DNA of 64,000 bases from Cupriavidus respiraculi (GTDB lineage: Bacteria > Pseudomonadota > Gammaproteobacteria > Burkholderiales > Burkholderiaceae), in NCBI RefSeq assembly GCF_914271545.1, contig NZ_CAJZAH010000002.1, forward strand, positions 1,178,001 to 1,242,000, read 5' to 3'. The notes below the pieces were generated by a model. It searched no databases, was not told the DNA's origin, and worked only from the letters and a program-made list of their open reading frames with translations. The translations under genes and the position numbers were made by a program. Within the stretch, counting starts at the first letter, position 1; each line of letters begins with the position of its first letter. Shown here piece after piece: positions 54,223-62,710 of the stretch.

Positions 54223-54729
54223 GTGAAGGTATTCGGTATCGCCGGCTCGTCCGGCAGCGGCAAGACCACCCTGCTGGATCGGCTCATCCCCCGCCTTGTC
54301 GGGGCCGGGCTGCGGGTGGCCGGCATCAAGCATACGCACCATGGATTCGATCCCGATACGCCCGGCAAGGATTCGTGGCGGATGCGGGAAGCGGGCTGCG
54401 CCAACGTGGTGCTGGTGGGCGAAAGCCATCTGACGCTGATGCGCCGCTACCCGGCCGACACGCCCCCGACGTTGTCCGACGCGCTGGCGCTGCTGCCGCG
54501 CGACACCGACCTCGTGCTCGTCGAGGGCTACAAGCGCAGCGATTTCCCCAAGCTCGAGATCTATCGTCCGGCCCACGGCAAGCCGCCCCTGTGGCCCGAG
54601 TTTCCGGGCATCGTCGCGGTGGCCACCGACGCCCCGGAAGAACTCGCGCAGCGCACCGCGCTGCCCGTGCTGGACCTGGCCGATATCGACGCGTTGTCCG
54701 CCTTGGTCAGGCGCACGGTGAACTTGTAG
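54223..54729 (+). CDS. mobB: Molybdopterin-guanine dinucleotide biosynthesis protein MobB
   Basis: MobB is a GTP-binding adapter in molybdenum-cofactor maturation. The 168-residue protein begins with a P-loop (VFGIAGSSGSGKTTLLDRLI) and has the family elements VAGIKHTHHGFDPDTPGKDS and LVLVEGYKRSDFPKLEIY. GTG 54223 is taken as start because it yields (M)KVFGIAG, the usual N terminus; the frame upstream is antisense to clsB. It is alone on the plus strand between clsB and the EEP nuclease gene, without mobA or moeA nearby in this window. Confidence 0.9.
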   Translation: MKVFGIAGSSGSGKTTLLDRLIPRLVGAGLRVAGIKHTHHGFDPDTPGKDSWRMREAGCANVVLVGESHLTLMRRYPADTPPTLSDALALLPRDTDLVLVEGYKRSDFPKLEIYRPAHGKPPLWPEFPGIVAVATDAPEELAQRTALPVLDLADIDALSALVRRTVNL

Positions 54730-54751
54730 TCGCGCGTCGCGCACGTCTGGC

Positions 54752-55540
54752 TCAGGCGCCGGCGAGCTTGCCCTGGCGCGTGGCCAGATCCGCCTCGGGG
54801 ACCTGCGGCCGGCACAGCTCGGCAACCAGCGGCACGTGATCGGAGCGCTGCGCCCAGTCGCGCCCGGTCAGCGCATGCGCGCGCTCGATCTCGAAGCCGC
54901 GTACATAGATGCGGTCCAGCTGCCACCACGGCATGTGGCTGGGAAACGTGTGCAGCCGCGCGCCGCGCGCCTGCGAGGCCTCCACCGCGCCCAGCGTGGT
55001 GCAGATCAGCGCGTCCAGCCGGTGGTTCCAGTCGTTGAAGTCGCCCGCGATGACCAGCGGCGCGTCGGCGGGCACCACGTTGCGCACCCGCTCCACCAGC
55101 GCCTCTGCCTGGCGCGCGCGGCTGCGGGCGAACAGCCCGAAATGCACGCAGATCAGATGCGACTCGATGCCGTTGACGTCGGCCACCGCGTGCAGCAAGC
55201 CCCGCTGCTCGAAGCGGTGATCGGAGATATCGAGGTTCTCGGACATCAGGATCGGATGGCGCGACAGGATGGCGTTGCCATGGTGCCCGTGGTCGTAGAC
55301 CGCGTTGCGTCCGTACACCGAATGCGGGTAGGCATCGGTGGCGAGGTAATTCAGCTGGGTATGGTCCGAATCGAACAGCGAGGCGGCGACCAGCCGGTCG
55401 TTGCGGTCCTGGACCTCCTGCAGGAAGACGATGTCGGCGTCGACGGTCTGCAGGCCATCGCGCACGGTATGGATGCGCGGGCGGCGGGCGAAGCCGGTCA
55501 GGCCCTTGTGGATGTTGTAGGTCACCACGCGCAGCTTCAT
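54752..55540 (-). CDS. Endonuclease/exonuclease/phosphatase-family protein
   Basis: The 262-residue protein has the EEP metal-dependent phosphodiesterase fold: LRVVTYNIHKGLTG (N-terminal Asn), VFLQEVQDRNDR (metal Glu), ISDHRFEQRGLLHA, VIAGDFNDWNHRLDAL and the C-terminal SDHVPLVAEL. Members act on DNA, RNA or phosphoinositide-like lipids. Its ATG overlaps the nudB stop by 4 nt, and clsB lies beyond on the same strand, as in many Burkholderiaceae. A lipid-linked role is possible but not shown. Confidence 0.88.
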   Translation of the reverse strand: MKLRVVTYNIHKGLTGFARRPRIHTVRDGLQTVDADIVFLQEVQDRNDRLVAASLFDSDHTQLNYLATDAYPHSVYGRNAVYDHGHHGNAILSRHPILMSENLDISDHRFEQRGLLHAVADVNGIESHLICVHFGLFARSRARQAEALVERVRNVVPADAPLVIAGDFNDWNHRLDALICTTLGAVEASQARGARLHTFPSHMPWWQLDRIYVRGFEIERAHALTGRDWAQRSDHVPLVAELCRPQVPEADLATRQGKLAGA

Positions 55541-56013
55541 CGCGCGGCCCTCGTCGCCGCGGCGGTGGCCGCGCCCTCGCGCCACGCCAGCTGGCGCACC
55601 GCCTCGGCGTTGCTGCTGGAGAAGCACCGCTCGGCGGCCTCCTGCCACGGCAGCCACGCCCATTGCAGATGTTCGCGGGGCGCCAGGGTGACCGGCAGCG
55701 GCCGGTTCACGCACAGGCCGAACCAGTGCTCGACATTGCGCGTGACGCCCGGCGCATAGCGGTGGCGCCATTGCGGGTAGATGTCGTACTCGATGCTGTG
55801 GCCCCAGTCCTGCAGCCGATGTTCGCCCGCGATGATGCCGGTTTCCTCCGCCACCTCGCGCGCGGCCGTCAGGGCCAGCGGTTCGTCCAGGGTATCGAGG
55901 CTGCCGGTCACGGACTGCCAGAAGCCCGGCCGGTCGGCCCGTTCGAGCAGCAGTACCTGGAGATCGGTCGTATAGATCACGACCAATACGGATTCGGGAA
56001 TCTTGTGAGGCAT
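55537..56013 (-). CDS. nudB: Dihydroneopterin triphosphate diphosphatase NudB
   Basis: NudB removes pyrophosphate from dihydroneopterin triphosphate in folate synthesis. The 158-residue protein has a Nudix box, SVTGSLDTLDEPLALT followed by AAREVAEETGI, with one extra residue before the conserved Glu as in betaproteobacterial NudB, and the family C terminus HLQWAWLPWQEAAERCF. ATG 56013 (MPHKIPESVLVVIY) is preferred to an ATG 72 nt upstream that would add a non-family stretch. It overlaps the EEP gene. Confidence 0.9.
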   Translation of the reverse strand: MPHKIPESVLVVIYTTDLQVLLLERADRPGFWQSVTGSLDTLDEPLALTAAREVAEETGIIAGEHRLQDWGHSIEYDIYPQWRHRYAPGVTRNVEHWFGLCVNRPLPVTLAPREHLQWAWLPWQEAAERCFSSSNAEAVRQLAWREGAATAAATRAAR

Positions 56014-56109
56014 GGGTTCAGGGCGATCGGCAGGCACCAAGCTTAACGCAGATGGCAGGCGATGCCACCGGTGACTGTCCGACAAGCGGCGTTGCCACCG
56101 CCCGGGCGC

Positions 56110-57012
56110 TCAGGCGCGTTCCGCGGCCGGATGGCCGGCTTCGCTGTCGCGCAGCCAGGCCTCGAACACCTCCGGAGAGTCGCCGTGGCCCCAGGCCGCG
56201 CGCAGCTGCTGCATCAGCGGCGCCAGCGTGCGCGTATACCGCAACGAGGCGGCGTGGGCCTGCGCGGCGAGGCGGTCGGCCTCCTCGCGCGCCCGCTCCA
56301 GCATCTCGCTGCGGGCCTGGGCGATTTCCTTCTCGCGCTGGCCGAGCGTGTTGTACTTCTGGATCAGGAAGCGCTGGTAGTCGCCCGCTTCCGCGCCCTG
56401 CGCCGCCTGGGCATTGACCTGCTCGAAGCGCAGCACGATGCTGCCAGTCTCCTGTTCGATCTGCGCGGCCTCGGCGGCCAGCGCCTGCGCGGCCTCGTGC
56501 AGGCGCAACGCCTCGCGCCGGTGGGCCTGCAGGCGCGCGGCCTCGTCGTCGAACGTGCGCTGGGCGGCGAGATAGGCCTGGACCACGGGCTGCGGCGCCA
56601 CGACCAGCAGCGGATTGGCCCCGCTCGCCCGGCGCCCCGGCAGCAGCGCGTCCTCGGCCAGACGCAGGTTGCCCAGCTCCTCGAGCCAGCGGCCCCGCGC
56701 CATCACGGTGGCCACGGTATCGAGGGCCACGCGGCGCAGCGCCTCGGCGCGCTGGGTCTCCACCGGACCCGAGGGGGAGCCGCCGTGCGAGCCGCCATTG
56801 ACCTGTGCGGCCTGGGCGATGTCCGGCACGCAGGCGGCCACCGTGGTCGCGACCGATTCGGACATGGCCACGACCGAGCGGCGCACGGCGCGCCGCAGTT
56901 CGAAGCGCGCCACCAGCATCATCACCAGCCCGGCCACCAGCCAGGTCAGGATGGTCTCCGCGTGGGCCAACAAAAACTGACGGATCAGCTCGATATCCAG
57001 GTTCACGGTCAT
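56110..57012 (-). CDS. Hypothetical membrane-anchored coiled-coil protein
   Basis: No named family is recognised. The 300-residue protein has one N-terminal membrane segment (ETILTWLVAGLVMMLVARFE, residues 19-38). A linker with GGSHGGSPSGP follows. Residues 90-290 are a long Ala/Glu/Arg-rich helical region with heptad-like spacing (LRLHEAAQALAAEAAQIEQE, REKEIAQARSEMLERAREEA), resembling stalk-like or scaffolding proteins. It lies between aspS and nudB on the same strand, so it may be cotranscribed with aspS. No catalytic motif is visible. Confidence 0.78.
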   Translation of the reverse strand: MTVNLDIELIRQFLLAHAETILTWLVAGLVMMLVARFELRRAVRRSVVAMSESVATTVAACVPDIAQAAQVNGGSHGGSPSGPVETQRAEALRRVALDTVATVMARGRWLEELGNLRLAEDALLPGRRASGANPLLVVAPQPVVQAYLAAQRTFDDEAARLQAHRREALRLHEAAQALAAEAAQIEQETGSIVLRFEQVNAQAAQGAEAGDYQRFLIQKYNTLGQREKEIAQARSEMLERAREEADRLAAQAHAASLRYTRTLAPLMQQLRAAWGHGDSPEVFEAWLRDSEAGHPAAERA

Positions 57013-57208
57013 TCTTCCTTCGTTGCCGCGAGCGCCCGGGAGCGAGCGCCCGGCGAGTGCTCAAAAGGTGGCAGACATTGCGGGACCCCGCTTCGTTCCG
57101 CGAGGTAACAATTGGAAACCGCGCTAAAGCCAGGGAAAGCACGGGAGCGCGGGGAGCGCCCCGCCACCGATGGAAGCGGCCGCGGCCGCCTCCATCGTAC
57201 CGTCTGCC

Positions 57209-59017
57209 TCAGGCCGCCGGCTTGGCTTCGGTCGCGCGCAGGCGGATATGGAGCTCGCGCAGCTGCTTCTCGTCGACCGAGCTGGGCGCCTGCGTCAGCA
57301 GGTCCTGGGCGCGCTGCGTCTTCGGGAAGGCGATCACGTCGCGGATCGAATCGGCACCGGCCATCATGGTGACGATGCGGTCCAGGCCGAAGGCGATGCC
57401 GCCATGCGGGGGCGCGCCGTATTGCAGCGCGTCCAGCAGGTAGCCGAACTTGACCCGTGCCTCTTCCTCGCTGATCTTGAGCGCGCGGAACACCTTGCTC
57501 TGCACGTCCTCGCGATAGATACGCACCGAGCCGCCGCCGATTTCCCAGCCGTTGAGCACCATGTCGTAGGCCTTGGCGATGCACTTGCCCGGATCGGTGG
57601 CCAGGTATTCGAGGTGCTCGTCCTTCGGGCTGGTAAACGGATGGTGCATGGCCACCCAGCGCGCGTCTTCCTCGTCGTACTCGAACATCGGGAAGTCGAC
57701 CACCCACAGCGGCTTCCATGCGTCCTCGAACAGGCCGTTGGCCTTGCCGAACTCCGAGTGGCCGATCTTCAGGCGCAGCGCGCCGATGGCGTCGTTGACG
57801 ACCTTGGCCTTGTCGGCGCCGAAGAACAGGATGTCGCCGTCCTGCGCGCCGCTGCGCTTGAGGATCTCCGCGATCGCGGCGTCGTGCAGATTCTTGACGA
57901 TCGGCGACTGCAGGCCGTCACGGCCCTTCGCCACCTCGTTGACCTTGATCCAGGCCAGGCCCTTGGCGCCGTAGATCCCGACGAACTGGGTGTAGCCGTC
58001 GATCTCGCCGCGCGAGATCTGGCCGCCGCCCGGCACGCGCAGCGCCACCACGCGGCCGCTGTCGCTGTTGGCCGGCGCCGAGAACACCTTGAAGTCGACA
58101 TCCTTCATCACGTCGGTCAGCTCGGTGAATTCGAGCTTCACGCGCAGGTCCGGCTTGTCCGAGCCGAAGCGGGCCATGGCCTCGCGGAATTCCATCACCG
58201 GGAAGGTCGCGGCCAGGTCCACGTCGATGGTGTTCTTGAACACCGTGCGGATCATGGTCTCGAACAGGTCGCGGATGTCCTGCTCCGTCAGGAATGACGT
58301 TTCGCAGTCGATCTGCGTGAATTCGGGCTGGCGGTCCGCGCGCAGGTCCTCGTCGCGGAAGCACTTGGTGATCTGGTAGTAGCGGTCGAAGCCGGACACC
58401 ATCAGCATCTGCTTGAACAGCTGCGGCGACTGCGGCAGCGCGAAGAAGTGGCCCGGGTTGGTCCGCGACGGCACCAGGTAGTCGCGCGCCCCCTCGGGGG
58501 TGCTCTTGCCCAGCATCGGCGTTTCGATGTCGATGAAGCCCTGCGCGTCCAGGTACTTGCGCACTTCCATCGCCACCTTGTAGCGCAGGCGCAGGTTGTA
58601 CTGCATCTGCGGGCGGCGCAGGTCCAGCACGCGGTGCGTGAGGCGCGTGGTTTCGGACAGGTTGTCGTCGTCCAGCTGGAACGGGGGCGTCACCGACGGG
58701 TTCAGCACGGCCAGCTCGTGGCACAGCACCTCGATCTTGCCCGAGGTCAGGTTGGCGTTCTCGGTGCCCGCCGGACGCGCCCGGACCTTGCCGGTTACGC
58801 GGATGCAGAACTCATTGCGGATGTCCTCGGCGATCTTGAACATTTCCGGACGGTCGGGATCGCACACGACCTGCACCAGACCCTCGCGGTCGCGCAGGTC
58901 GATGAAGATCACGCCGCCGTGATCGCGGCGGCGCTGGACCCAGCCGGTCAGGGCCACTTCCTGGCCCGTCAGTTGTTCGGTCACCAGACCGCAGTAGTGA
59001 GTACGCATGGAGGACAT
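57209..59017 (-). CDS. aspS: Aspartyl-tRNA synthetase
   Basis: AspS charges tRNA-Asp, and possibly tRNA-Asn. The 602-residue bacterial-type enzyme has the N-terminal OB anticodon-binding domain ([20 protein letters not shown]), class II motif 2 in [20 protein letters not shown], the GAD insertion domain in the middle, and motif 3 in [15 protein letters not shown]. The start could be ATG 59017 ([10 protein letters not shown]) or ATG 59008 three codons later. It is downstream of DUF502 on the same strand, the common fmdB-DUF502-aspS order. Confidence 0.96.
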   Translation of the reverse strand: MSSMRTHYCGLVTEQLTGQEVALTGWVQRRRDHGGVIFIDLRDREGLVQVVCDPDRPEMFKIAEDIRNEFCIRVTGKVRARPAGTENANLTSGKIEVLCHELAVLNPSVTPPFQLDDDNLSETTRLTHRVLDLRRPQMQYNLRLRYKVAMEVRKYLDAQGFIDIETPMLGKSTPEGARDYLVPSRTNPGHFFALPQSPQLFKQMLMVSGFDRYYQITKCFRDEDLRADRQPEFTQIDCETSFLTEQDIRDLFETMIRTVFKNTIDVDLAATFPVMEFREAMARFGSDKPDLRVKLEFTELTDVMKDVDFKVFSAPANSDSGRVVALRVPGGGQISRGEIDGYTQFVGIYGAKGLAWIKVNEVAKGRDGLQSPIVKNLHDAAIAEILKRSGAQDGDILFFGADKAKVVNDAIGALRLKIGHSEFGKANGLFEDAWKPLWVVDFPMFEYDEEDARWVAMHHPFTSPKDEHLEYLATDPGKCIAKAYDMVLNGWEIGGGSVRIYREDVQSKVFRALKISEEEARVKFGYLLDALQYGAPPHGGIAFGLDRIVTMMAGADSIRDVIAFPKTQRAQDLLTQAPSSVDEKQLRELHIRLRATEAKPAA

Positions 59018-59058
59018 GGAGAATTCCCGGATAAGCGCGGCCGCCGAGCGGCCCGCGG

Positions 59059-59781
59059 TCAATTTGAATGAGTGGTATCGGCGGCCGGGGCGGGCGCCGA
59101 GTTGACGGCTGCCCCGCGCGCGGCAGCCGCTTCGCCGGCGCGCGCCGGCTCTGTCTTGCGGGGCAGGTCCGCCGGTGCCACCACGCCCATCGAGACGATG
59201 TACTTCAGCGCGGCGTCGACGGTCATGTCCAGCTCGATCGTGTCGGCCTTGGGCATCATCAGGAAAAAGCCCGAGGTCGGATTCGGCGTGGTCGGCACGT
59301 AGACGCTGACGTATTCGCCCTGCAGGTGGTTCTGCACGTCGCCGCCGGGGCGGCCGGTCAGGAAGGCGATGGTCCACGAGCCTTCGCGCGGGTACTGCAC
59401 CAGCAGCGCCTTGCGGAAGGCATTGCCGGAGGACGACAGCAGCGTGTCCGAGACCTGCTTGACGCTCGAGTAGATCGGACCGACCACGGGGATATGGTGC
59501 AGCAGCGCTTCCCACCAGCGCACCAGGCGCTGGCCGATGAAGTTATGCGCCAGCAGCCCGACCAGCAAAATGAACAGCAGCGTCAGGATCGCGCCCAGCC
59601 CGGGGATGCGCATGCCGAACAGCACGCGGTCGAACTGCCAGCCTTCGGGCAGCAGCGCCAGGCTCTGGTCCATGGTGCCGATGATGAGGCTGAGCACCCA
59701 CAGCGTGATGCCCAGCGGCACCAGCACCAGCAGGCCGGTGAGGAACCAGGTCTTGAGGGCGGAGGTTTTCTTGGTCGGCAC
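59059..59781 (-). CDS. DUF502 family membrane protein
   Basis: DUF502 proteins are inner-membrane proteins of unknown function found beside aspS in many betaproteobacteria. The 240-residue product has two N-terminal membrane segments ([20 protein letters not shown] and [19 protein letters not shown]), the conserved [20 protein letters not shown], and a soluble beta-rich part with [23 protein letters not shown] 59781 gives [13 protein letters not shown], the usual start; another GTG is two codons upstream. The Ala-rich tail is low complexity. Confidence 0.88.
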   Translation of the reverse strand: MPTKKTSALKTWFLTGLLVLVPLGITLWVLSLIIGTMDQSLALLPEGWQFDRVLFGMRIPGLGAILTLLFILLVGLLAHNFIGQRLVRWWEALLHHIPVVGPIYSSVKQVSDTLLSSSGNAFRKALLVQYPREGSWTIAFLTGRPGGDVQNHLQGEYVSVYVPTTPNPTSGFFLMMPKADTIELDMTVDAALKYIVSMGVVAPADLPRKTEPARAGEAAAARGAAVNSAPAPAADTTHSN

Positions 59782-59794
59782 GGTCACGTCCGCT

Positions 59795-60130
59795 TCAATG
59801 GCACGCGCACGCGGTGCCGCATCCGCCCGACGAGGCGGTGCCAGCCGATGCGGCGCCATCCGAAGCCGCCGCGGCGGCCGCAGGGGCGGCTTCGCTGGCG
59901 GCCGCGCCGGCCGTGGCGGCGGGCGCCGCGGCGCCGGTACTGCCGCCGCCGCGGAAGTCGGTCACGTACCAGCCCGAGCCCTTGAGCTGGAAGCCGGCGG
60001 CGGTGATCTGTTTCTTGAAGGAACCGGCCGCTCCGCAGGATGGGCAGTCCGTGAGCGGGGCATCGCTCATTTTCTGCAGCACATCGCGCCCGTGGCCGCA
60101 GGCGTCGCAACGGTAGGCATAGATCGGCAT
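59795..60130 (-). CDS. FmdB-family zinc-ribbon regulatory protein with Ala-rich tail
   Basis: The 111-residue protein starts with a CxxC...CxxC zinc ribbon (PIYAYRCDACGHGRDVL and DCPSCGAAGSFKK, residues 2-45) of the FmdB type, followed by GFQLKGSGWYVTDF. About 45 residues of almost pure Ala/Gly/Ser/Thr then lead to a C terminus of CGTACACH with three Cys and a His that could bind metal. A regulatory or RNA-binding role is proposed for the family. It is the first gene before DUF502 and aspS. Confidence 0.85.
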   Translation of the reverse strand: MPIYAYRCDACGHGRDVLQKMSDAPLTDCPSCGAAGSFKKQITAAGFQLKGSGWYVTDFRGGGSTGAAAPAATAGAAASEAAPAAAAAASDGAASAGTASSGGCGTACACH

Positions 60131-60252
60131 AGTGGGTCTCCGGGAGATCCTGGAAAGGTAAGGAAACGGGGTAGGCAAACGCCGGTGCGTCGTGGGCGGC
60201 CCCGGAGGGGCGGACCCGGACGATATCGCCGCCGGGCGGTGCAAAGCCTTGA

Positions 60253-60258
60253 ATTATA
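60253..60258 (-). promoter_or_regulatory. Candidate -10 box for the fmdB-DUF502-aspS operon
   Basis: Perfect TATAAT on the minus strand (context GTTTATAATTC), about 120 nt upstream of the fmdB ATG. No strong -35 is visible. The rest of the 248-nt gap holds only short GC hairpins. Confidence 0.5.
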
Positions 60259-60378
60259 AACGTCAGACCCCCCGCTTGCGGGAGGAAAAGGGGGCGAATC
60301 GGGCCGCTTGGCGGCCCTGCGGTGCGAAAAGCGCATCGGCGGCCCCGCCCGGGACGGTTCCCGGCCGGGCGGGCGGCT

Positions 60379-61815
60379 TCAGGCGATGTGGACCTGCTTG
60401 ACCGGCGGACGGTCGGCGATCCACTGGGGCAGCAGCGAGCCGAATATCATGCCGCCCAGCGAGAACAGCAGGCCGACCATCTGCGGCGGCACCGGGCCGT
60501 CGGCGAAGGCCACCTCGCACACCAGCCAGGAACTCAGCCCCAGCAGGATGGCGGCCAGACCGCCCTGGCGGGTGGCCTGCTTCCAGAACAGGCCGAAAGC
60601 GAGTGGCACGAAGGACGATACCAGGGTGACCTTGTAGGCATTTTCCACCATATGGAAAATGGACAGGTGCGAGTTCAGCGCAAAGGCCGTCACGAGCACG
60701 GTAAAGACCAGCACCACGGCCTGCATCACGCGCAGGAACTGCCGGTCGTCGAGATGGCGGAAGTACGGCCGCAGGATGTTCTCCGCGAACGTAACCGAAG
60801 GCGCCAGCAGCGTCGCCGAGGCGCAGCTCTTGATGGCGGAGAGCAGCGCGCCGAAGAACATCACCTGCGCGAACAGCGGCGCGTGCGACAGGATCAGGCT
60901 GGGCAGGATCAGCTGCGAGTCGGTGTCGATGTGCCTGGCGACCATCTGCGGGTCGATCAGCGTGGCCGAGTAAGCCAGGAACATCGGGATAAAGGCGAAG
61001 CAGAAATACAGCACGCCGCCGAGCACCGAGGCGCGGCCGGCGATCTGCTCCGTGCGCGAGGAGGTGACCCGCTGGAACACGTCCTGCTGCGGTATCGATC
61101 CCAGCATCATGGTGAACAGCGCCGCGGCGAAACCGATGATCTGCACCAGGTCCAGCGCGGGCAGGAACTCGAATTTGCCCGCCGCCGCCGCGTGCGACAC
61201 CACCGCGGCGACGCCGCCGGCCTGCCCGCTGACTTCGTAGCCGATATAGAGCATGCCGATCACGATGATGATCATCTGGATGAAGTCGGTGATCGCCACC
61301 GACCACATGCCGCCGAACAGCGTGTACACCAGCACGCTGGCCGCGCCGATCATCATGCCCGCCTCCTGCGACAGCGCGCCGTCCGAGACCGTGAAGAACA
61401 CCAACCCCAGCGCCTTGATCTGCGCCGCCACCCAGCCAAGGTACGACACCACGATGCACAGCGTGGTCAGGACCTCGGCCAGCCGGCCATAGCGGTTGTG
61501 ATAGTAGTCGCCGATGGTCAGCAGGTTCATCCGGTACAGCGGCCGGGCGAAAAACAGACCCACCAGGATCAGGCACATCGAAGAGCCGAAGGGGTCGGAC
61601 ACCACCCCCGAGAGCCCCTCCTTGAGGAATACGGCCGGAATGCCCAGCACCGTTTCGGAGCCGAACCACGTGGCAAATACGGTGGCGGTAACGATATGGA
61701 AAGGCAGGCTGCGGCCGGCGACGGCGAAGTCGGCCGTATTGCGCACGCGCATCGCGGCCCACAGGCCGATGCCGACCGAGATCACCCAGTAAATGACGAC
61801 AAACCAGATCAGCAT
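60379..61815 (-). CDS. Sodium:solute symporter family protein
   Basis: The 478-residue protein is an SSSF-type transporter with about 13 membrane segments and the family elements AVAGRSLPFHIVTATVFATW, FGGMWSVAITDFIQMIII and the core GSIPQQDVFQRVTSSRTEQI. Close relatives carry proline, pantothenate or other organic solutes with Na+. The substrate is not inferable. It stands alone on the minus strand with a promoter about 170 nt upstream. Confidence 0.9.
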   Translation of the reverse strand: MLIWFVVIYWVISVGIGLWAAMRVRNTADFAVAGRSLPFHIVTATVFATWFGSETVLGIPAVFLKEGLSGVVSDPFGSSMCLILVGLFFARPLYRMNLLTIGDYYHNRYGRLAEVLTTLCIVVSYLGWVAAQIKALGLVFFTVSDGALSQEAGMMIGAASVLVYTLFGGMWSVAITDFIQMIIIVIGMLYIGYEVSGQAGGVAAVVSHAAAAGKFEFLPALDLVQIIGFAAALFTMMLGSIPQQDVFQRVTSSRTEQIAGRASVLGGVLYFCFAFIPMFLAYSATLIDPQMVARHIDTDSQLILPSLILSHAPLFAQVMFFGALLSAIKSCASATLLAPSVTFAENILRPYFRHLDDRQFLRVMQAVVLVFTVLVTAFALNSHLSIFHMVENAYKVTLVSSFVPLAFGLFWKQATRQGGLAAILLGLSSWLVCEVAFADGPVPPQMVGLLFSLGGMIFGSLLPQWIADRPPVKQVHIA

Positions 61816-61983
61816 GCTGCTGCCCTATCCCGCAAATGCCCTTAGGCGAAAAACCGAATGCCGGTAAGCATGGCGCGTTCGCGCGTGCCGCCCCGGAGTC
61901 CAATTCATCGGTCGGGGCCGCGTGGATGGCCGGTTTGTCCCCTGGCGGGGCGGGCCTGCGGTCGTAGCCGAATCGAATCGCGG

Positions 61984-62014
61984 ATTATAGCGAGGCGGAA
62001 CGCCATGGTGACAA
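61984..62014 (-). promoter_or_regulatory. Promoter for the sodium:solute symporter gene
   Basis: Minus strand TTGTCA (62009-62014) with a 19-nt spacer to a perfect TATAAT (61984-61989). The predicted leader is about 160 nt, in the gap between the symporter and methyltransferase genes. Confidence 0.6.
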
Positions 62015-62078
62015 AACCGCCGCGCCGACCCGACGTCACCGACTTGCAATATCCATGCACGCCGGGGGCCCGGACCGC

Positions 62079-62687
62079 TCAGCGCGCTCGCCGGCGCCAC
62101 ACCTGCCAGCGCTCGCGCTCGCCGAAGACCGGCAGCGGCGCGGCCGAAGGACGGTCTTCCAGGCGCTCGAAGTCGGGCGACAGCAACGCGTCCAGCGCGT
62201 CGGCCGCGATCGCGAACGGCGGACCGCCACGGGTCTCGTCGACGAAGAAATAGCCGGCCAGCAGGCCGCCGGGCGGCAACAGCGCCGCGACGCGCCGGGC
62301 GTAGGGCTCGCGCAGCCGCGGCGGCAGCGCGCACAGGAAGGCGCGCTCGTAGATGACCTCGCAGGGCGGCTCGGGCTCGAAGGCAAAGAAGTCCGCCTGG
62401 TGAACGACGCCGGCGGCCGCGCCGAGCGCCTTGCGCGCGGAGGCCACCGCTTCGGGGGCGAAGTCGATGGCCGTCACCGGCCAGCCGCGCTCGTGCAGCC
62501 AGCCGGCTTCCCAGCCGTTGCCACAGCCCGGGATCAGCACCGGACATGGCTCTTGCCCGCCGGCAAACGCCTTGAACTCGGCGGGCACGCCATGCATGTC
62601 CCACGGCGTGAAGCCCTTGGCGAAGCGCTCGTCCCAGAAGCCGGCGTCGGCCGCATCGCGGGTGGTGAAATCGGGCTGCTGTGCCAT
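62079..62687 (-). CDS. Thiopurine S-methyltransferase-family SAM methyltransferase
   Basis: The 202-residue protein has the TPMT-type start AGFWDERFAKGFTPWDMHGV, SAM motif I VLIPGCGNGWEAGWLHERGW, the acidic post-I residues AIDFAPEAVASARKAL, and CEVIYERAFLCALPPRLREP. Members methylate thiopurines, selenium or tellurium compounds, or other small acceptors; the acceptor here is unknown. A GAGGAC ribosome site precedes ATG 62687. It lies 23 nt after the ubiB stop, suggesting cotranscription. Confidence 0.86.
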   Translation of the reverse strand: MAQQPDFTTRDAADAGFWDERFAKGFTPWDMHGVPAEFKAFAGGQEPCPVLIPGCGNGWEAGWLHERGWPVTAIDFAPEAVASARKALGAAAGVVHQADFFAFEPEPPCEVIYERAFLCALPPRLREPYARRVAALLPPGGLLAGYFFVDETRGGPPFAIAADALDALLSPDFERLEDRPSAAPLPVFGERERWQVWRRRAR

Positions 62688-62710
62688 GACGTGTCCTCCT
62701 GCGCTGCCGC

